Notes: generated from the sequence alone by a model not told the origin. 64,000 bases of DNA from Rhizobium sullae (GCF_025200715.1 NZ_CP104144.1:1-64000); one strand, 5' to 3'; counted from the stretch's first letter, positions 1 to 8,975 are shown. A program made the numbers and translations.

Positions 1-1215
1 ATGAATATGGCACCTACAATTGGTAAAGCAATTTCTGATGTCGATCAGCTGATCATCGGCCAGGCACAGGAACTGTCCGACAAACTAAAGCAGCATCGCC
101 TGGAAATGTTTCCGCCCCGCTCTATGAAGAGTCTGCGCGAATTCCAACTTGCAGAAGTCGGGCGTTTCCTTGGTGTTACAAGTGGCTATCTTCGCAATCT
201 CTCGCTGGAGGGCAAGGGCCCCCTGCCTCAAGTGACGCCATCGGGACGCAGGTCCTACACGGCGAGGCAGATGGATGAAATGCGACTGTTTTTGGATCAG
301 AATGCCAGAGGCAGCACACGCTACGTCCCGCACCGCACGGGCAATGAACACCTGCAGGTCATCGCCGTCGTGAATTTCAAAGGCGGCAGTGGCAAGACCA
401 CGAGTGCGGCCCATCTTGCCCAGCATCTGGCGCTGACCGGCCACCGCGTTCTCGCCGTCGACCTCGATCCACAGGCCTCGCTTTCGGCAATCCACGGCTT
501 CCAGCCGGAGTTCGACGTCGACGAGAACGAGACGCTTTACGCGGCGATCCGCTATGACGACGAGCGGCGGCCGCTGAAGGAAATCATCCGCAAGACCAAT
601 TTCCCCAATCTCGATCTCGTACCCGGCAACCTGGAACTCATGGAGTTCGAGCACGATACGCCGCGCGTTCTTGCCCAAGGCAAAGCGAGCGACTACGGCC
701 GCATTTTCTTTGCCCGCCTTGACGAGGCGCTGTCTTCCGTCGCCGACGATTATGACGTGGTTGTCATCGACTGCCCTCCTCAGCTCGGCTTCCTGACGAT
801 GAGCGCCATCTGTAGCGCAACCGCCGTGCTCATCACTGTTCACCCGCAAATGCTCGACGTGATGTCCATGTGCCAGTTCCTGCAGATGCTGGGAGAGGTA
901 CTGAACACGCTGAAAGGCGCAGGCGGTAACATGAATCTCGACTGGCTGCGTTATCTCGTCACCCGTTACGACCCGCAGGACGGCCCGCAGACGCAAATGG
1001 TCGCCTTCATGCGCTCCATGTTCCGCAACCACGTGCTCACCAATCCTATGCTTCGAAGCGTGGCGATTTCGGATGCGGCAATGACCAACCAGACCCTCTA
1101 CGAGGTGGAGCGCAATCAGTTTACCCGCGCGACCTATGACCGCGCCATGGAGGCCATGAGTGCCGTGAACGGTGAAATCACCGAACTGATCCACAGGGCA
1201 TGGGGGCGCAGATGA
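1..1215 (+). CDS. repA: Plasmid partitioning ATPase RepA (ParA family)
   Basis: RepA is the ParA-type ATPase of repABC replicons: with RepB and parS it segregates the plasmid, and it represses the repABC promoter. Seen: an N-terminal winged-helix-like region around residues 45-70, a deviant Walker A motif KGGSGKTT at residues 127-134, and the ParA motifs VDLDPQAS and VVIDCPPQ. The 404-residue length is the family norm, so the gene looks complete although it begins at the first base of the window; its promoter is outside. A second in-frame ATG lies at codon 3. repB follows after 51 bp in the same direction, as expected for one transcript. Confidence 0.96.
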   Translation: MNMAPTIGKAISDVDQLIIGQAQELSDKLKQHRLEMFPPRSMKSLREFQLAEVGRFLGVTSGYLRNLSLEGKGPLPQVTPSGRRSYTARQMDEMRLFLDQNARGSTRYVPHRTGNEHLQVIAVVNFKGGSGKTTSAAHLAQHLALTGHRVLAVDLDPQASLSAIHGFQPEFDVDENETLYAAIRYDDERRPLKEIIRKTNFPNLDLVPGNLELMEFEHDTPRVLAQGKASDYGRIFFARLDEALSSVADDYDVVVIDCPPQLGFLTMSAICSATAVLITVHPQMLDVMSMCQFLQMLGEVLNTLKGAGGNMNLDWLRYLVTRYDPQDGPQTQMVAFMRSMFRNHVLTNPMLRSVAISDAAMTNQTLYEVERNQFTRATYDRAMEAMSAVNGEITELIHRAWGRR

Positions 1216-1266
1216 AGGCGCACCGATTGATCGCGATGAACCGCTCAGCCGCCAGGAGGAGAAAGA

Positions 1267-2313
1267 ATGGCACGTAAGAATATCCTCTCGGGCCTGATGG
1301 ATGATTCCAAGAAGTTTACCGCCGTAAACAGCGAGCCTGCGAGCGACGGTGACAGACAGCCGATCAGTTTCAAGGGTATTGGCGCGCTAGGTGCAGTTAC
1401 CCGCAGCATAGATGCCCTTGCTTCAAGGGCCGATGCTGCGCGCGCGATCGAAGAGAAGCTGGCTCACGGCGAAACCGTGATTGATCTCGACACCGCGCTC
1501 ATCGAAGATTCCTTCGTCAGCGACCGCCTCGCGCACAACGACGAGCAGTTTCAGGAATTGGTAGAAGCTATCCGCCTGCGAGGGCAGGATTCGCCCATTC
1601 TCGTCCGTCCGCATCCGGAAAAGGACGGAAAATATCAGATCGCTTTCGGCCATCGGCGGGCGCGCGCCGCCAAGGAGCTTGGACGGCCGGTGCGCGCCGT
1701 CGTCAAGAAGCTTGCCGATCGCGACCATGTGATTGCCCAGGGTCAAGAAAACTCCGCACGCGCGGATCTCTCCTTTATCGAGCGTACGATGTTTGCCGAC
1801 AAACTCGACAAGCTCGGCTTCGATCGGGAGACGATCATGGCAGCACTCAGCGCCGACAAGACGACGATCTCCAAGATGCTGTCCGTCACCCGGCGTATCC
1901 CTGAAGGAGTTCTTTCGGCCATCGGAGCAGCACGCGCAACCGGCCGCGACCGTTGGCACGATCTTTCGGTGAAATTCGAAGAAGAGAACGCCACTGAGCG
2001 GGCGACGCTGTTCATCGAGACACCGGCCTTCGAAGCCGCCGAGCCGGATGCCCGCTTCGAGATGCTCGTCGCTTTCTTCAGCAAGAAGCCGGCCTCAACT
2101 GCCCAGACCACAATGCCCACCTCGGCAGTGAGCCAGTGGCAGCTGAGAGATGGCTCCGTAAAGGCGAAGATCAAGGACGACGGAAAACAATTCACTATCG
2201 CGCTGAGGGCAGGGAAGGCATCGGCCTTCGGCACCTATATCGCGGACAACCTGGATCGTCTCTACGAGGCGTTCGAGAACAGCAGGAATATCGGAAAGAA
2301 CGGAGATCAATAG
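1267..2313 (+). CDS. repB: Plasmid partitioning protein RepB (ParB family)
   Basis: RepB is the ParB-type protein that binds the parS centromere and stimulates RepA ATPase. The 348-residue product carries the ParB box with FGHRRARAAKELGRP around residue 124-138, followed by a helix-turn-helix near SADKTTISKMLSVTRRIP. The start ATG has an AGGAGGAGA ribosome site a few bases upstream. A parS site lies inside the first 63 bases of the coding sequence. The gene sits between repA and the antisense-RNA spacer that precedes repC. Confidence 0.96.
   Translation: MARKNILSGLMDDSKKFTAVNSEPASDGDRQPISFKGIGALGAVTRSIDALASRADAARAIEEKLAHGETVIDLDTALIEDSFVSDRLAHNDEQFQELVEAIRLRGQDSPILVRPHPEKDGKYQIAFGHRRARAAKELGRPVRAVVKKLADRDHVIAQGQENSARADLSFIERTMFADKLDKLGFDRETIMAALSADKTTISKMLSVTRRIPEGVLSAIGAARATGRDRWHDLSVKFEEENATERATLFIETPAFEAAEPDARFEMLVAFFSKKPASTAQTTMPTSAVSQWQLRDGSVKAKIKDDGKQFTIALRAGKASAFGTYIADNLDRLYEAFENSRNIGKNGDQ
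1314..1329. other. parS centromere site inside repB
   Basis: GTTTACCGCCGTAAAC fits the repABC parS consensus GTTNNCNGCNGNNAAC at every fixed position. It lies within the 5' end of the repB reading frame. Binding by RepB is inferred from the match. Confidence 0.85.
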
Positions 2314-2314
2314 C

Positions 2315-2368
2315 AAAAGAAAAGGCCCCCGAACGTTGCCGTAGCGGAAGCCCTCTCTGATCTAGACA
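2315..2368 (-). ncRNA. inc-alpha antisense RNA (ctRNA) against repC leader
   Basis: repABC replicons encode a short antisense RNA between repB and repC that limits repC expression and sets incompatibility. On the minus strand the spacer holds a TTGACT -35 box (2402-2397), a weak GATTCT -10 after 17 nt, and an intrinsic terminator: GGCTTCCG (2352-2345) pairs with CGGGGGCC (2331-2324, two G-U pairs) and is followed by TTTTCTTTT. The 5' end is estimated from the promoter; the 3' end is set by the T-run. Confidence 0.8.
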
Positions 2369-2462
2369 CCCAGAGAATCACATTTCCGCGCAACATAGTC
2401 AAGAGTCTCCGGCACCTATTTTCGGTGAGCTGATATCTTTTGCCTTGAAGAAGGCGAAGAAA

Positions 2463-3722
2463 ATGGAAAGCGGAAGTGTGACGACGCCTTTTGGGCGGCG
2501 GCCGATGACACTTGGCATGCTCGCAAGTCAAGTCAACAGCCAAAAAATCGAGGCAGGCGCCTCAACCGATAAATGGAAAATCTATCGCGCGCTTTGTGAA
2601 GCCAAGCCCCTGCTCGATATATCCGACAGGGCCCTTACGGTATTGAACGCGCTTTTGAGCTTCTACCCAAAAAGCGAGCTTGCTGCGGGTGAAAATCTCG
2701 TCGTGTTCCCCTCCAACGCGCAGCTTTCGCTCCGCTGCCACGGGATGGCCGAGCAGACGATCCGCCGGCATATGGCGGCACTCGTCGCTGCCGGTCTCGT
2801 GATCCGCAAGGACAGTCCCAACGGAAAGCGCTACGCTCGCAAGACCCGCAATGGCGAGATCAACGACGCTTACGGATTCTCGCTCGCGCCCCTGCTTGCC
2901 CGCGCCGCAGAAATCGAACGCCTGGCAGCAAAAGTCGCCGCCGACCGTCTCTACGTCCAAACACTCAAGGAACGGCTCACGCTCACCCGCCGCGACATCT
3001 CAAAGCTTGTCCACGCAGCGATCAGCGAAGAGCTTCCGGGAGACTGGCAAGCGTTCAACGGCCGCTTTCACGATATCCTGAACCAATTACCCCGTGCCGC
3101 GGCCCCCCATGCGATTGCATCCACCTTGCATCTTCTGGAAACGTTGCGGGATGAAATCCTCAAGCGACTGGAATTGCAGATTAAAACTCAAACTTTGAGC
3201 GGCAATGACTCACAAAATGAGCGGCACATACAGATAACAGAATCTGAATCTAATCTTGATTCTGAAGCTTCTGTCGAAACAAACGTCCCTGAGTTGACCG
3301 CAGTAAACTCGCCGTTGGCCAACTCCGTAAACGTCAGCGGCACTGAACTCACCCGCTACGCAACAGGAACCAACGCGGCATCCACGATATTTCCACTCTC
3401 CCTCGTCCTGCAGGCATGCCCGGAGGTGCGCAATTACGGTCCTGCCGGAACTGTCGGATCCTGGCAGGACCTCATTGCCGCGGGAACTGTCGTCAGCTCA
3501 ATGTTGCAGATCAGTCCTTCAGCCTACAAGAGCGCCTACCGCGTCATGGGCCCGCAAATAGCGTCGGCCGTTCTCGCCTGTATTTTGGAACGGGCTGGGA
3601 CGATCAATTCAGCCGGGGGCTACTTACGCGACCTTACACGGCGTGCCCAACGTGGCGAGTTTGCGATCGGATCGATGTTATTGGCCCTGGCAAGGGCAAG
3701 GGAACATGATGCCCCGCACTGA
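2463..3722 (+). CDS. repC: Replication initiator RepC
   Basis: RepC is the limiting initiator protein of repABC replicons and is thought to act at an origin inside its own gene. The N-terminus MESGSVTTPFGRRPMTLGML is the standard RepC start, so ATG 2463 is preferred over an in-frame TTG 18 bases upstream; this gives 419 residues, the normal size. The N-terminal half carries the winged-helix replication domain and the C-terminal part is the conserved RepC_C region. The coding sequence contains a parS site at 3293-3308, and a further site begins one base after the stop codon. Expression is expected to be controlled by the antisense RNA in the repB-repC spacer. Confidence 0.95.
   Translation: MESGSVTTPFGRRPMTLGMLASQVNSQKIEAGASTDKWKIYRALCEAKPLLDISDRALTVLNALLSFYPKSELAAGENLVVFPSNAQLSLRCHGMAEQTIRRHMAALVAAGLVIRKDSPNGKRYARKTRNGEINDAYGFSLAPLLARAAEIERLAAKVAADRLYVQTLKERLTLTRRDISKLVHAAISEELPGDWQAFNGRFHDILNQLPRAAAPHAIASTLHLLETLRDEILKRLELQIKTQTLSGNDSQNERHIQITESESNLDSEASVETNVPELTAVNSPLANSVNVSGTELTRYATGTNAASTIFPLSLVLQACPEVRNYGPAGTVGSWQDLIAAGTVVSSMLQISPSAYKSAYRVMGPQIASAVLACILERAGTINSAGGYLRDLTRRAQRGEFAIGSMLLALARAREHDAPH
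3293..3308. other. parS centromere site inside repC
   Basis: GTTGACCGCAGTAAAC matches the repABC parS consensus at all fixed positions. It is in the linker-coding part of repC, at the beginning of the segment that is repeated after the gene. Confidence 0.85.
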
Positions 3723-3918
3723 GTTGACTGCAGTAAACTCGCCACTAGCCAGCCCCCGAAACATTAACGGTACAGCATTCCTAGGCCACCCGCCACGAAC
3801 CGGCCGATTGTCAAACCCCGGCAAGACATCGTTGTCTGGAGGAACTATGGCCGGTTCAATGGAACAGATCAGCCCCCCGACATACGCGGACGCTTGCTGT
3901 GTCATGGGTTTTTTGTGA
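3717..3918 (+). pseudogene. Decayed duplicate of the repC 3' segment
   Basis: The sequence after the repC stop repeats the repC interval that begins at its internal parS. It shares ELTAVNSPLA with the parent, and later ISPPTYADACCVMG aligns with ISPSAYKSAYRVMG. The copy has lost the middle portion and terminates early after VMGFL. It is still one open frame, but with no start region, so it is best read as an old tandem duplication remnant that carries its own parS. Confidence 0.7.
3723..3738. other. parS centromere site immediately after repC
   Basis: GTTGACTGCAGTAAAC matches the repABC parS consensus at all fixed positions. It starts one base past the repC stop codon and heads the decayed repC duplicate. 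Confidence 0.85.
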
Positions 3919-4394
3919 CTCACATCGCGTGCGTACCGCGAGCGCTCAAGATCGGATCGAGGTTAGTGGCTTTGGTAAGCAAGGAACCCTCAGGACGCGC
4001 ATCACCGGTTCAATGCCGCGATATGCTACCTTACGCGGCCTGTAAACGACCCATCTGCAGTGACTGAAAGGAAGAGGGAGATTATTTCCGTTAGACGTCG
4101 AATGGTCTATGATAACAAACTGTTAGAGATCCGATAAATTTGATCTGACCTCCCAGAAATCATGTCATCATGATAGAGAAACAGGGGCTTTTGGTCAAGG
4201 AAAGGTCTCGTTGAATTGCGGAGAACCGCAAAACAGCAACGTGTCGACACGCTTCCGGCAAAACCTGAGAGGGGACGCGGCAGCACTAGCCTGGCGAGTG
4301 CCCCGAGTCTTCCGGCTCGTTGCCATAAATCGACCCAACGGCTTCTCTTCGCGCGGCCACTACTCGCTGATGTCTGATTTGAAGTCAGACGTTC
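3919..4394. other. Intergenic stretch between repABC and the B12 operon
   Basis: No convincing gene. It is less GC-rich than its surroundings and contains an inverted repeat ATCATG-TCAT-CATGAT near 4160. A 6-bp hairpin (GTCTGA/TCAGAC, 4372-4390) lies just beyond the stop of the convergent ATPase gene but has no T-run. Confidence 0.5.
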
Positions 4395-5159
4395 CTAACC
4401 GACAAAATACTGAATGTGATGCCGGCCGTGCACCGCGGACTTTTCAATGCGAGCCCGAACTCCGAATACATCGCGAACAAGCGTCTCAGTGAGAACCGTC
4501 TCGGGCGGACCCACGGCGACCACACGACCACCCTGCAGGACGGCCAGGCTGTCGCAGAACATTGCCGCCAGATTGAGATCATGCAATGCGATGACGCTTG
4601 TGACCGGCAGTCTCGTGACGAGATCCAGCAGCTCCAACTGATGCTGGATATCGAGATGATTGGTCGGTTCGTCGAGTAGCAGTTCCGTCGGCGTTTGCGC
4701 AAGCGCGCGAGCGATGTGCGTGCGCTGGCGCTCGCCACCTGACAGCGTCCGCCATAGCTGTGTGGCCTTGCTGGTCATGCCGACCTGTCCCAGTGCAGCA
4801 TTGACGGCGGCCTCGTCCCTCGCATCCCACGGGGAGAGGGCCCCCCGATGCGGCGTTCGCCCTAAGCGGACAGCATCCTTCACCGTGATTTCCGCATCGG
4901 TTGTCGCTTGCTGTTCGACCAGCGCGAGACGCCGAGCAATCTCGGGACGCGCCATCGTGCTGATATCGCTCTCGCCAAGTTTGATCACGCCGCTTTTGAC
5001 CTGCCGCAGCCGGCAGATGAGACGCAACAGGCTTGACTTGCCTGAGCCATTGGGCCCGAGCAGACCAAGCGTCTTGCCTGCCGCGACATTAAGGCTCACA
5101 CCGTCGACGATCATTGTGTCGCCGGCGGACCAGCAGACATTCTGGATCGATATGCTCAT
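4395..5159 (-). CDS. btuD: ABC transporter ATP-binding protein, vitamin B12 type (BtuD-like)
   Basis: This is the cytoplasmic ATPase that powers the permease encoded just upstream. The 254-residue product has Walker A GPNGSGKSS at 35-43, signature LSGGERQR at 139-146, Walker B LLLDEPTNHLD at 160-170 and the switch histidine in ALHDLNLA. It belongs to the FecE/FhuC/BtuD group, which serves siderophores, heme or cobalamin. Sequence alone would not separate these substrates; B12 is inferred from the cobalamin riboswitch at the head of the operon. The start overlaps the permease stop by 4 bp (ATGA). Confidence 0.9.
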   Translation of the reverse strand: MSISIQNVCWSAGDTMIVDGVSLNVAAGKTLGLLGPNGSGKSSLLRLICRLRQVKSGVIKLGESDISTMARPEIARRLALVEQQATTDAEITVKDAVRLGRTPHRGALSPWDARDEAAVNAALGQVGMTSKATQLWRTLSGGERQRTHIARALAQTPTELLLDEPTNHLDIQHQLELLDLVTRLPVTSVIALHDLNLAAMFCDSLAVLQGGRVVAVGPPETVLTETLVRDVFGVRARIEKSAVHGRHHIQYFVG

Positions 5160-6196
5160 ACCGGCCTCCTTGCCTTGTAGAGGATGAAGGCGAAGGCAGG
5201 AGCACCGAAAAGCGCAGTGACTACGCCGATCGGAAGCACCTGCTGCGGGATGATCGTGCGCGAGACGATATCGGCAAGCACCATGAAGATCGCGCCGATC
5301 AACGCTGTTGCCGGCAGTATCCGCCGGTGCGCGGGGCCGACCAGAAACCGGGCCGCGTGCGGAATGACGAGGCCGACGAAGCCGATTGAGCCGACGATGC
5401 TGACAACGGCAGCGGTCATCACGGCCGTCAGCCCAACGAGGATGAGGCGCACGCGATTGACCGGAATGCCGAGCGCTGCGGCAGAATCCGTTCCGAAAGT
5501 GAAAGCGTCGAGCGCACGCGCATGAAACATGCAGATGAGAAAGCCGCCGCCGGCGACGGGGGCCACGAGAAAAACGTCCGGCCAGCGCACGCCGCCGAGA
5601 CTGCCGAGCAGCCAGAACATCACACCCCTTGCCTGCTCGGCGTTGGCCGAGGTCGTGACAATGTAGGATGTCAGCGCATTGAAGAGCTGCGAACCGGCTA
5701 CACCTGCCAGGATGATCCGATCGGTGCCGCCTCCTGCGCCTGCGGCCAAAAGGGAGACGAGACTGAAGGCTGCCACTGCACCTAGAAAGGCACCGGCCGA
5801 AAGCGTCAGTACGCCTGAGCCGAGGTTGAGGATCATAACGGCGACCGCGCCGGTCGAGGCACCCGCCGAAATGCCAAGCACATAAGGTTCGGCAAGCGGA
5901 TTGCGGAGCAGGGCCTGCAGAATGGCGCCCGTTACGGCAAGAGCCGCGCCGGAACTTGCAGCGACCAGGGCACGGCTCAGTCGATAGTCCCAGATGACAC
6001 CTTCATGAACCGGCTTGATCGCGAAGGAGGCACCGAAGATGCGATTGGCAATCGCTTCCGCAATCGTCTGCAACGGAATGACGATTTCGCCGATCGACAC
6101 GGCGAGGCTTATCGCCAGCATCAGAGCAGCTAGCGATAGCAGGAACAAGGCGGCAAAGCCGCCCCGCCCGTTGCGTTGCATGGCGCCGGTGGTCAC
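5156..6196 (-). CDS. btuC: ABC transporter permease, FecCD/BtuC family
   Basis: This inner-membrane permease forms the translocation pore. The 346-residue product is hydrophobic throughout, consistent with the ten membrane helices of the BtuC/FecCD fold, and carries the family motifs PLAEPYVLGISAGAS, near residue 100, and GFVGLVIPHAARF in the C-terminal half. It overlaps the substrate-binding protein gene upstream and the ATPase gene downstream by 4 bp each, so the three are translationally coupled. Cobalamin as the substrate is inferred from the upstream riboswitch. Confidence 0.9.
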   Translation of the reverse strand: MTTGAMQRNGRGGFAALFLLSLAALMLAISLAVSIGEIVIPLQTIAEAIANRIFGASFAIKPVHEGVIWDYRLSRALVAASSGAALAVTGAILQALLRNPLAEPYVLGISAGASTGAVAVMILNLGSGVLTLSAGAFLGAVAAFSLVSLLAAGAGGGTDRIILAGVAGSQLFNALTSYIVTTSANAEQARGVMFWLLGSLGGVRWPDVFLVAPVAGGGFLICMFHARALDAFTFGTDSAAALGIPVNRVRLILVGLTAVMTAAVVSIVGSIGFVGLVIPHAARFLVGPAHRRILPATALIGAIFMVLADIVSRTIIPQQVLPIGVVTALFGAPAFAFILYKARRPV

Positions 6197-7233
6197 TGAA
6201 CCAGTCCAAACTGCCGAATGGCTTCCGCGAGCGTCTCGATCCCGTCGACAAGGCGGATCGACGGGCTCATTGCTTGCGAGTCCATCACGACGAGGTGCTT
6301 TCTTTCAACGGCGTCGATCTTGCTTGCGACAGGATCGGTTTTAAGAAACTCCAGCTTGACGGCCGGATCGTCGGCGGCATAGCGGCGCCGATCCATGCCG
6401 GCGATCACGATGATCGCAGGATCGAGGCCTGCGACTGTTTCCCAGCCGACCAACGGCCATTCCTCGTTGGTGGTGATCACATTCTTCGCCCCAAGGGCTT
6501 GCATAATATAGGCCGGCGCTCCGTTGCGGCCGGCCATGAAGGCTTCGCCGTTGATTTCTTTGCTGGAGAACCAGAAGATGACGGGAATGTCCTTAACCTT
6601 GACACGGGCAACGGAGGCGATCGCTTTTGCCTCGCGTTCCTTCAGCCTTGCGATCAGCGCCTCGCCGCGGTCCTGAACGTTAAAGATCGCGGCCAGCTCG
6701 GCGATCTCCCGATAGATCACCTCCGTCTTCAGCATCTCCTTGCGGACGCCATCGCCGCCGGTGGCATTGTCCTTGGCCGCGCAATCGGCCGGCGCGACAT
6801 AGCTGTTGATTCCAACCTTCGAGAACTGGTCGTAGGTTCCGACGGAACCGTTCGGGCCGACATGCCACTCGAACTCGGCAGTAACAAGTTCAGGATCGGT
6901 TTCGACCACCGACTCAAAGCTCGGATCATTGTCGGCAAGACGCTTGATCTTGTTGTTTTCGGCTTCGAACGGCTTCAGCACGGGGCTGAACCAGACCGCC
7001 GTGCCGGTGATGCGATCCGCAAGGCCGAGCGATAACAGGATTTCGGTCATCGCTTGCCCGACCGATACCACTCTCTCCGGTGCTTTCTCAAAAGTGACGG
7101 ATCGTCCGCAATTTGTAATCGTCAAAGGGTAGGCGGTGGGCGCGGCGAAAGCGGACGCAGAAATACCGCAGACCGCCAGTGCCGCGAAAGCGAAGTGCAG
7201 TAGATATCGCCGAAAGTCTAAATTGTTTGACAT
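6193..7233 (-). CDS. btuF: Periplasmic substrate-binding protein of B12-type ABC transporter (BtuF-like)
   Basis: This is the periplasmic binding component of the importer. ATG 7233 is chosen over upstream in-frame starts because it opens on a standard signal peptide (arginines, a hydrophobic core ending ASAFA) and gives 346 residues. The mature part starts with the family sequence TNCGRSVTFEKAPERVVSVG and contains the two-lobe helical-backbone binding fold typical of the BtuF/FecB group. There is no clear Shine-Dalgarno at this start, which may be relevant because the 5' leader carries a cobalamin riboswitch and a possible leader ORF. Cobalamin or a related corrinoid is the likely ligand; a siderophore cannot be excluded from the protein alone. 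Confidence 0.88.
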   Translation of the reverse strand: MSNNLDFRRYLLHFAFAALAVCGISASAFAAPTAYPLTITNCGRSVTFEKAPERVVSVGQAMTEILLSLGLADRITGTAVWFSPVLKPFEAENNKIKRLADNDPSFESVVETDPELVTAEFEWHVGPNGSVGTYDQFSKVGINSYVAPADCAAKDNATGGDGVRKEMLKTEVIYREIAELAAIFNVQDRGEALIARLKEREAKAIASVARVKVKDIPVIFWFSSKEINGEAFMAGRNGAPAYIMQALGAKNVITTNEEWPLVGWETVAGLDPAIIVIAGMDRRRYAADDPAVKLEFLKTDPVASKIDAVERKHLVVMDSQAMSPSIRLVDGIETLAEAIRQFGLVQ

Positions 7234-7360
7234 GGAAATGCTCACGAAGAATTGGGGAGGCGTCGGCGCGGTGCCGCGATCGCTCCGATGCTGATGGGAA
7301 ACGCGTAGGTGTTCACCGGCCATGTCGGCGGGCGTGCCGCCGGAATGACTGGTGTCCGTC

Positions 7361-7447
7361 TTAGCGATTGCGTTGTATTGAAAAGAGCGATCCGTTCCGT
7401 CTTGTGCGGAAGGGCCTGCGCCTGATGGCGGCGTCAAAAGAAATCAT
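7361..7447 (-). CDS. Possible 28-residue leader peptide in the btuF 5' leader
   Basis: A short frame lies between the riboswitch and btuF. It begins at ATG 7447 behind AGGAGACGAG, a good ribosome site, and encodes an arginine-rich peptide starting MISFDAAIRRRPFRTRRN. It is separate from btuF, which starts 127 bp further on. It may be a translated leader that couples riboswitch state to btuF expression, or it may be chance in GC-rich sequence. Confidence 0.3.
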   Translation of the reverse strand: MISFDAAIRRRPFRTRRNGSLFSIQRNR

Positions 7448-7497
7448 CTCGTCTCCTGTTCCGGGCAACCCCGCCCGTTCAATTGGATCTCTCTTTG

Positions 7498-7705
7498 ACG
7501 GCAGGTCTCCTGGCTCGCGGATATGCGCCGGACCATCTGCCTTCCCGTGGGAACGAGCCCACAGTGGCATGGCGCTTGGCGCCACGAGGATGATCGGCAA
7601 TCCGCTTACAGTTGCGGGGGCAGCCACGGTCTTGGTCCCTTCTGGGTCGTCCGCACCGTGTTCCCTATTAATCCCCTTGGAGTCTTCCTCGGGGAACCGT
7701 CCCGC
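7498..7705 (-). promoter_or_regulatory. Cobalamin (AdoCbl) riboswitch
   Basis: Read on the minus strand, the conserved elements occur in order: AATAGGGAA, then CCCCCGCAACTGTAAGC, then CCACTG, then GGGAAGGC, and the terminal B12 box GCCAGGAGACCTGCC (7514-7500). This is a full-length class I cobalamin aptamer. It precedes btuFCD by about 265 nt and should lower their expression when B12 is plentiful. The exact 5' edge of the P1 stem is estimated. Confidence 0.95.
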
Positions 7706-7757
7706 TCAGTTATGCCGAGCGCGACGGCCGCGTCAAGCTGCGCCAAGGCAAAAGCGA

Positions 7758-8975
7758 TTAATGGACGGCGCCCGATCCGCCGACGGCGACGACGCTGAAT
7801 GGCTGACCCTCAACCGGAATGGCTCGAACCTTTTTCATGGTCGCAATATCGATGATCCGGACGAGGCTATGGCGAGGATCAGTGATAGCGATCTGATCGC
7901 CAGCTACCGCAAGCCTGGGGCGCGGATCGCGCCAGTGCCCATCCTTGCTGTATGGCTCGGTAACGCTTGTCGATGTCGTGATTTCGCCGCTCAGGATGTC
8001 GACGAGATGCAGTTGCCCGTCTTCGGTCAACACATAGGCGTTCTTAACCCGCGCAGGATCGAGCGCGAAATCGATGCGCCGGGTCGGCAGGTCTACTAGG
8101 CGGTAGGGTTCGGTGCTGTCTGGATCGATCAGCACAATCTTGTCCTCGCCATAGTTGCCCAGGAAGAATTGCATCGCCTTGCTGCCAAGCAAGGTCGTCA
8201 CTTTTCCCTTCGGCAGCTTGTCGCCATATTCCAGCATCTTAAGTTGCACGGTCTGCTCTTTGCCGGGACGCGCAATCAGGACACCTTCCTCGCAGCCGAA
8301 GGCAACGAGCTTTGCGGAGAAGGCTTCTCCGTGCAGCGCCGTGCAGGGTGCGACGTCGCCGACCTGTGCACCGCTTTCACCCAGAACACGCAATCCCAGC
8401 CGTGGCGGCAGTTCATCCGCTTTGGTTTCCTGGGTGGTATCCGGAACCGAGACGAGCATATTCCGCCCCATGGGCACGGCGACACCATGGTGAGGTGCCG
8501 TCGCGTCTATGAGCTTTTCGGACGGCTTGCCTTCGAGGATGCCTTCTTCGGAAACGAGCTTGGCTTTGCCTTCGCGGTCGTAGAACAATACCACGTCGTC
8601 GCCACGCATGACGGCGTGAACCGGCCGTTTTCCGTCGAGTGCGGTTGGCAGCAGCGCAGCTTCGGACGTTTCCAGATCGCGATGCTCGCCATGATCAGAA
8701 AGCGCCACACCGGATTTGATCATTTCGACGGTATCGGCCTCCGATTGGATGGCGAAGATGGTCTGGCCAGAACTGCTGGCTGCAAGTGCCGCATAGCCCT
8801 TCAACCGAAACTCGCCGATCTGTTCTCCTGTCATGAGGTCGAATGACCGCGCTATGGGAGCCGTATGATCGGCGACGAACAGGCGCCACGTCTGCTTTTC
8901 CTCTTCAGCAAAAGCCGGGTTCATCAGGATACTTGCTACTGCAAACCCTCCGGCCATCGTCAATCTGGGCATCAT
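7758..8975 (-). CDS. aztD: AztD-like periplasmic zinc metallochaperone
   Basis: AztD proteins are periplasmic beta-propeller chaperones that pass zinc to the AztC binding protein of AztABC importers. The 405-residue product has a signal peptide ending NPAFA at about residue 23, then TWRLFVADHTAP, and the histidine/acid motif SDHGEHRDL near residue 93 that resembles the AztD zinc site, followed by propeller-like repeats. ATG 8975 has GGAG 9 nt upstream. No aztABC genes are in the window; the neighbouring importer is of BtuFCD type. A Zur-like palindrome lies 20 bp upstream. The name rests on motif recall, so the family is fairly likely but the exact partner is unknown. Confidence 0.72.
   Translation of the reverse strand: MMPRLTMAGGFAVASILMNPAFAEEEKQTWRLFVADHTAPIARSFDLMTGEQIGEFRLKGYAALAASSSGQTIFAIQSEADTVEMIKSGVALSDHGEHRDLETSEAALLPTALDGKRPVHAVMRGDDVVLFYDREGKAKLVSEEGILEGKPSEKLIDATAPHHGVAVPMGRNMLVSVPDTTQETKADELPPRLGLRVLGESGAQVGDVAPCTALHGEAFSAKLVAFGCEEGVLIARPGKEQTVQLKMLEYGDKLPKGKVTTLLGSKAMQFFLGNYGEDKIVLIDPDSTEPYRLVDLPTRRIDFALDPARVKNAYVLTEDGQLHLVDILSGEITTSTSVTEPYSKDGHWRDPRPRLAVAGDQIAITDPRHSLVRIIDIATMKKVRAIPVEGQPFSVVAVGGSGAVH

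Noticed and set aside
85..1194. Long open frame opposite repA
   Set aside because: It is the complement of a strongly conserved gene with high GC at third positions; it has no family signature.
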